The translations under genes and the position numbers were made by a program. Positions 63,789 to 64,000 of a stretch of DNA of 64,000 nt are shown here, piece by piece. Within the stretch, counting starts at the first letter, position 1; the number at the start of each line of letters is the position of its first letter. The stretch comes from Tolypothrix bouteillei VB521301 (lineage in GTDB: Bacteria > Cyanobacteriota > Cyanobacteriia > Cyanobacteriales > Nostocaceae). Under the pieces are notes generated by a model. That model made no database searches, was not told where the DNA came from, and worked only from the letters and a program-made list of their open reading frames with translations. Location of the stretch: the NCBI RefSeq assembly GCF_000760695.4, contig NZ_JHEG04000001.1, positions 7,437,555-7,501,554 on the forward strand, written 5' to 3'.

Positions 63789-64000
63789 AATATTGGGAAA
63801 AAGTCAAGGAGATAGAGCCAGAAAACTTGGTATTTTTAGATGAAACAGGGGTAATACTGGGTTTAGCAAGAACGCATGCACGTTCACAAAAGGGAACAAG
63901 AGTATATGAAATGAAGCCATTTTACCGGGGAGCAAAAGTTACGGTGATTGGAGCAATAAGTCTTAAAAAAGTTGTGGCATTAATGACAATAAATAACTCA
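63737..64000 (+). CDS. IS630 transposase, catalytic frame (partial)
   Basis: The -1 frame continues TPRVQKLRVEYWEKVKEIEP, then the catalytic strand LVFLDETGVILGLARTHA with the first Asp of the DDE triad, then FYRGAKVTVIGAISLKK. It is cut by the window end. The fusion product depends on slippage at the A9 run; family members in cyanobacteria are often organised this way. Confidence 0.85.

Larger units (their letters stand above)
63329..64000 (+). mobile_element. IS630 family insertion sequence, right end outside the window
   Basis: Primase coding sequence stops making sense after a TA at 63327-63328, the usual target of IS630/Tc1 elements. The transposase starts at 63390 and continues to the window end. 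The left end begins CACCAGTTTCCGATG by inference; the right inverted repeat is not visible. Confidence 0.75.

Overview
The window is chromosomal DNA of a filamentous, probably Nostocales, cyanobacterium. The evidence is the dense GCGATCGC (HIP1) octamers, heptamer-type intergenic repeats, a cyanobacterial rpoZ/DUF1818 neighbourhood, a thylakoid-type FtsH, and several haemagglutinin-like exoproteins beside CHAT, CHASE2 and DUF928 genes. I see no CRISPR array and no rRNA. One tRNA gene, tRNA-Pro(GGG), lies at 61650-61723.

Layout. 0.2-3.7 kb: housekeeping membrane genes (AI-2E/PerM-type permease, a small membrane protein, ftsH with a strong terminator). 4.2-9.9 kb: the first two-partner-secretion exoprotein (TpsA, FHA-type), a relic of the ftsH 3' end, a lone ParB-like gene with a coupled 40-codon ORF, and a small conserved gene. 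9.9-14.2 kb: a seven-blade WD40 protein, a broken Uma2 fragment and a 596-residue protein built of an unfamiliar repeat. 14.6-21.7 kb: a signalling block (NarL-type response regulator, CHASE2 histidine kinase, DUF928 protein), a PIN toxin-antitoxin pair and a secreted TPR-CHAT caspase-like protein. 22-32.3 kb: two more large TpsA genes, with an aspartyl-protease gene pair between 129-bp direct repeats. 34.3-44.9 kb: cytochrome-b5 desaturase, type III polyketide synthase, PvdE-like ABC exporter, HlyD adaptor, MacB-like permease plus ATPase, a lipoprotein and a YHYH protein, which look like a biosynthesis and export locus. 45-58 kb: Uma2 nuclease, two more TpsA genes, chimeric relics of others, and the only TpsB (FhaC/ShlB) transporter. 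58-61.6 kb: GH13 amylase, fasciclin protein, rpoZ and neighbours. 61.65-64 kb: tRNA-Pro followed by a wrecked integrative element (truncated tyrosine integrase, P4-type primase fragment) interrupted by an IS630 element that runs off the end.

How it fits together. Five TpsA exoproteins and one TpsB in 54 kb suggest one outer-membrane pore serving several passengers. All five passengers have mature chains whose only two cysteines sit in a conserved C-terminal module, which looks like a surface-retention device. The CHASE2 kinase, regulator, DUF928 protein and secreted CHAT protein are the natural candidates for sensing and control of this surface system. This is inferred from proximity and family habit. 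The type III PKS locus is the second notable system: a putative phenolic-lipid or pyrone pathway with its own export machinery, whose parts carry Pro- and His-rich tails.

The TpsA family is visibly turning over. There is a 4 x 0.57-kb in-frame tandem expansion, a 3'-end duplicate, an internally deleted copy, and a chimeric junction at an 8-bp microhomology.
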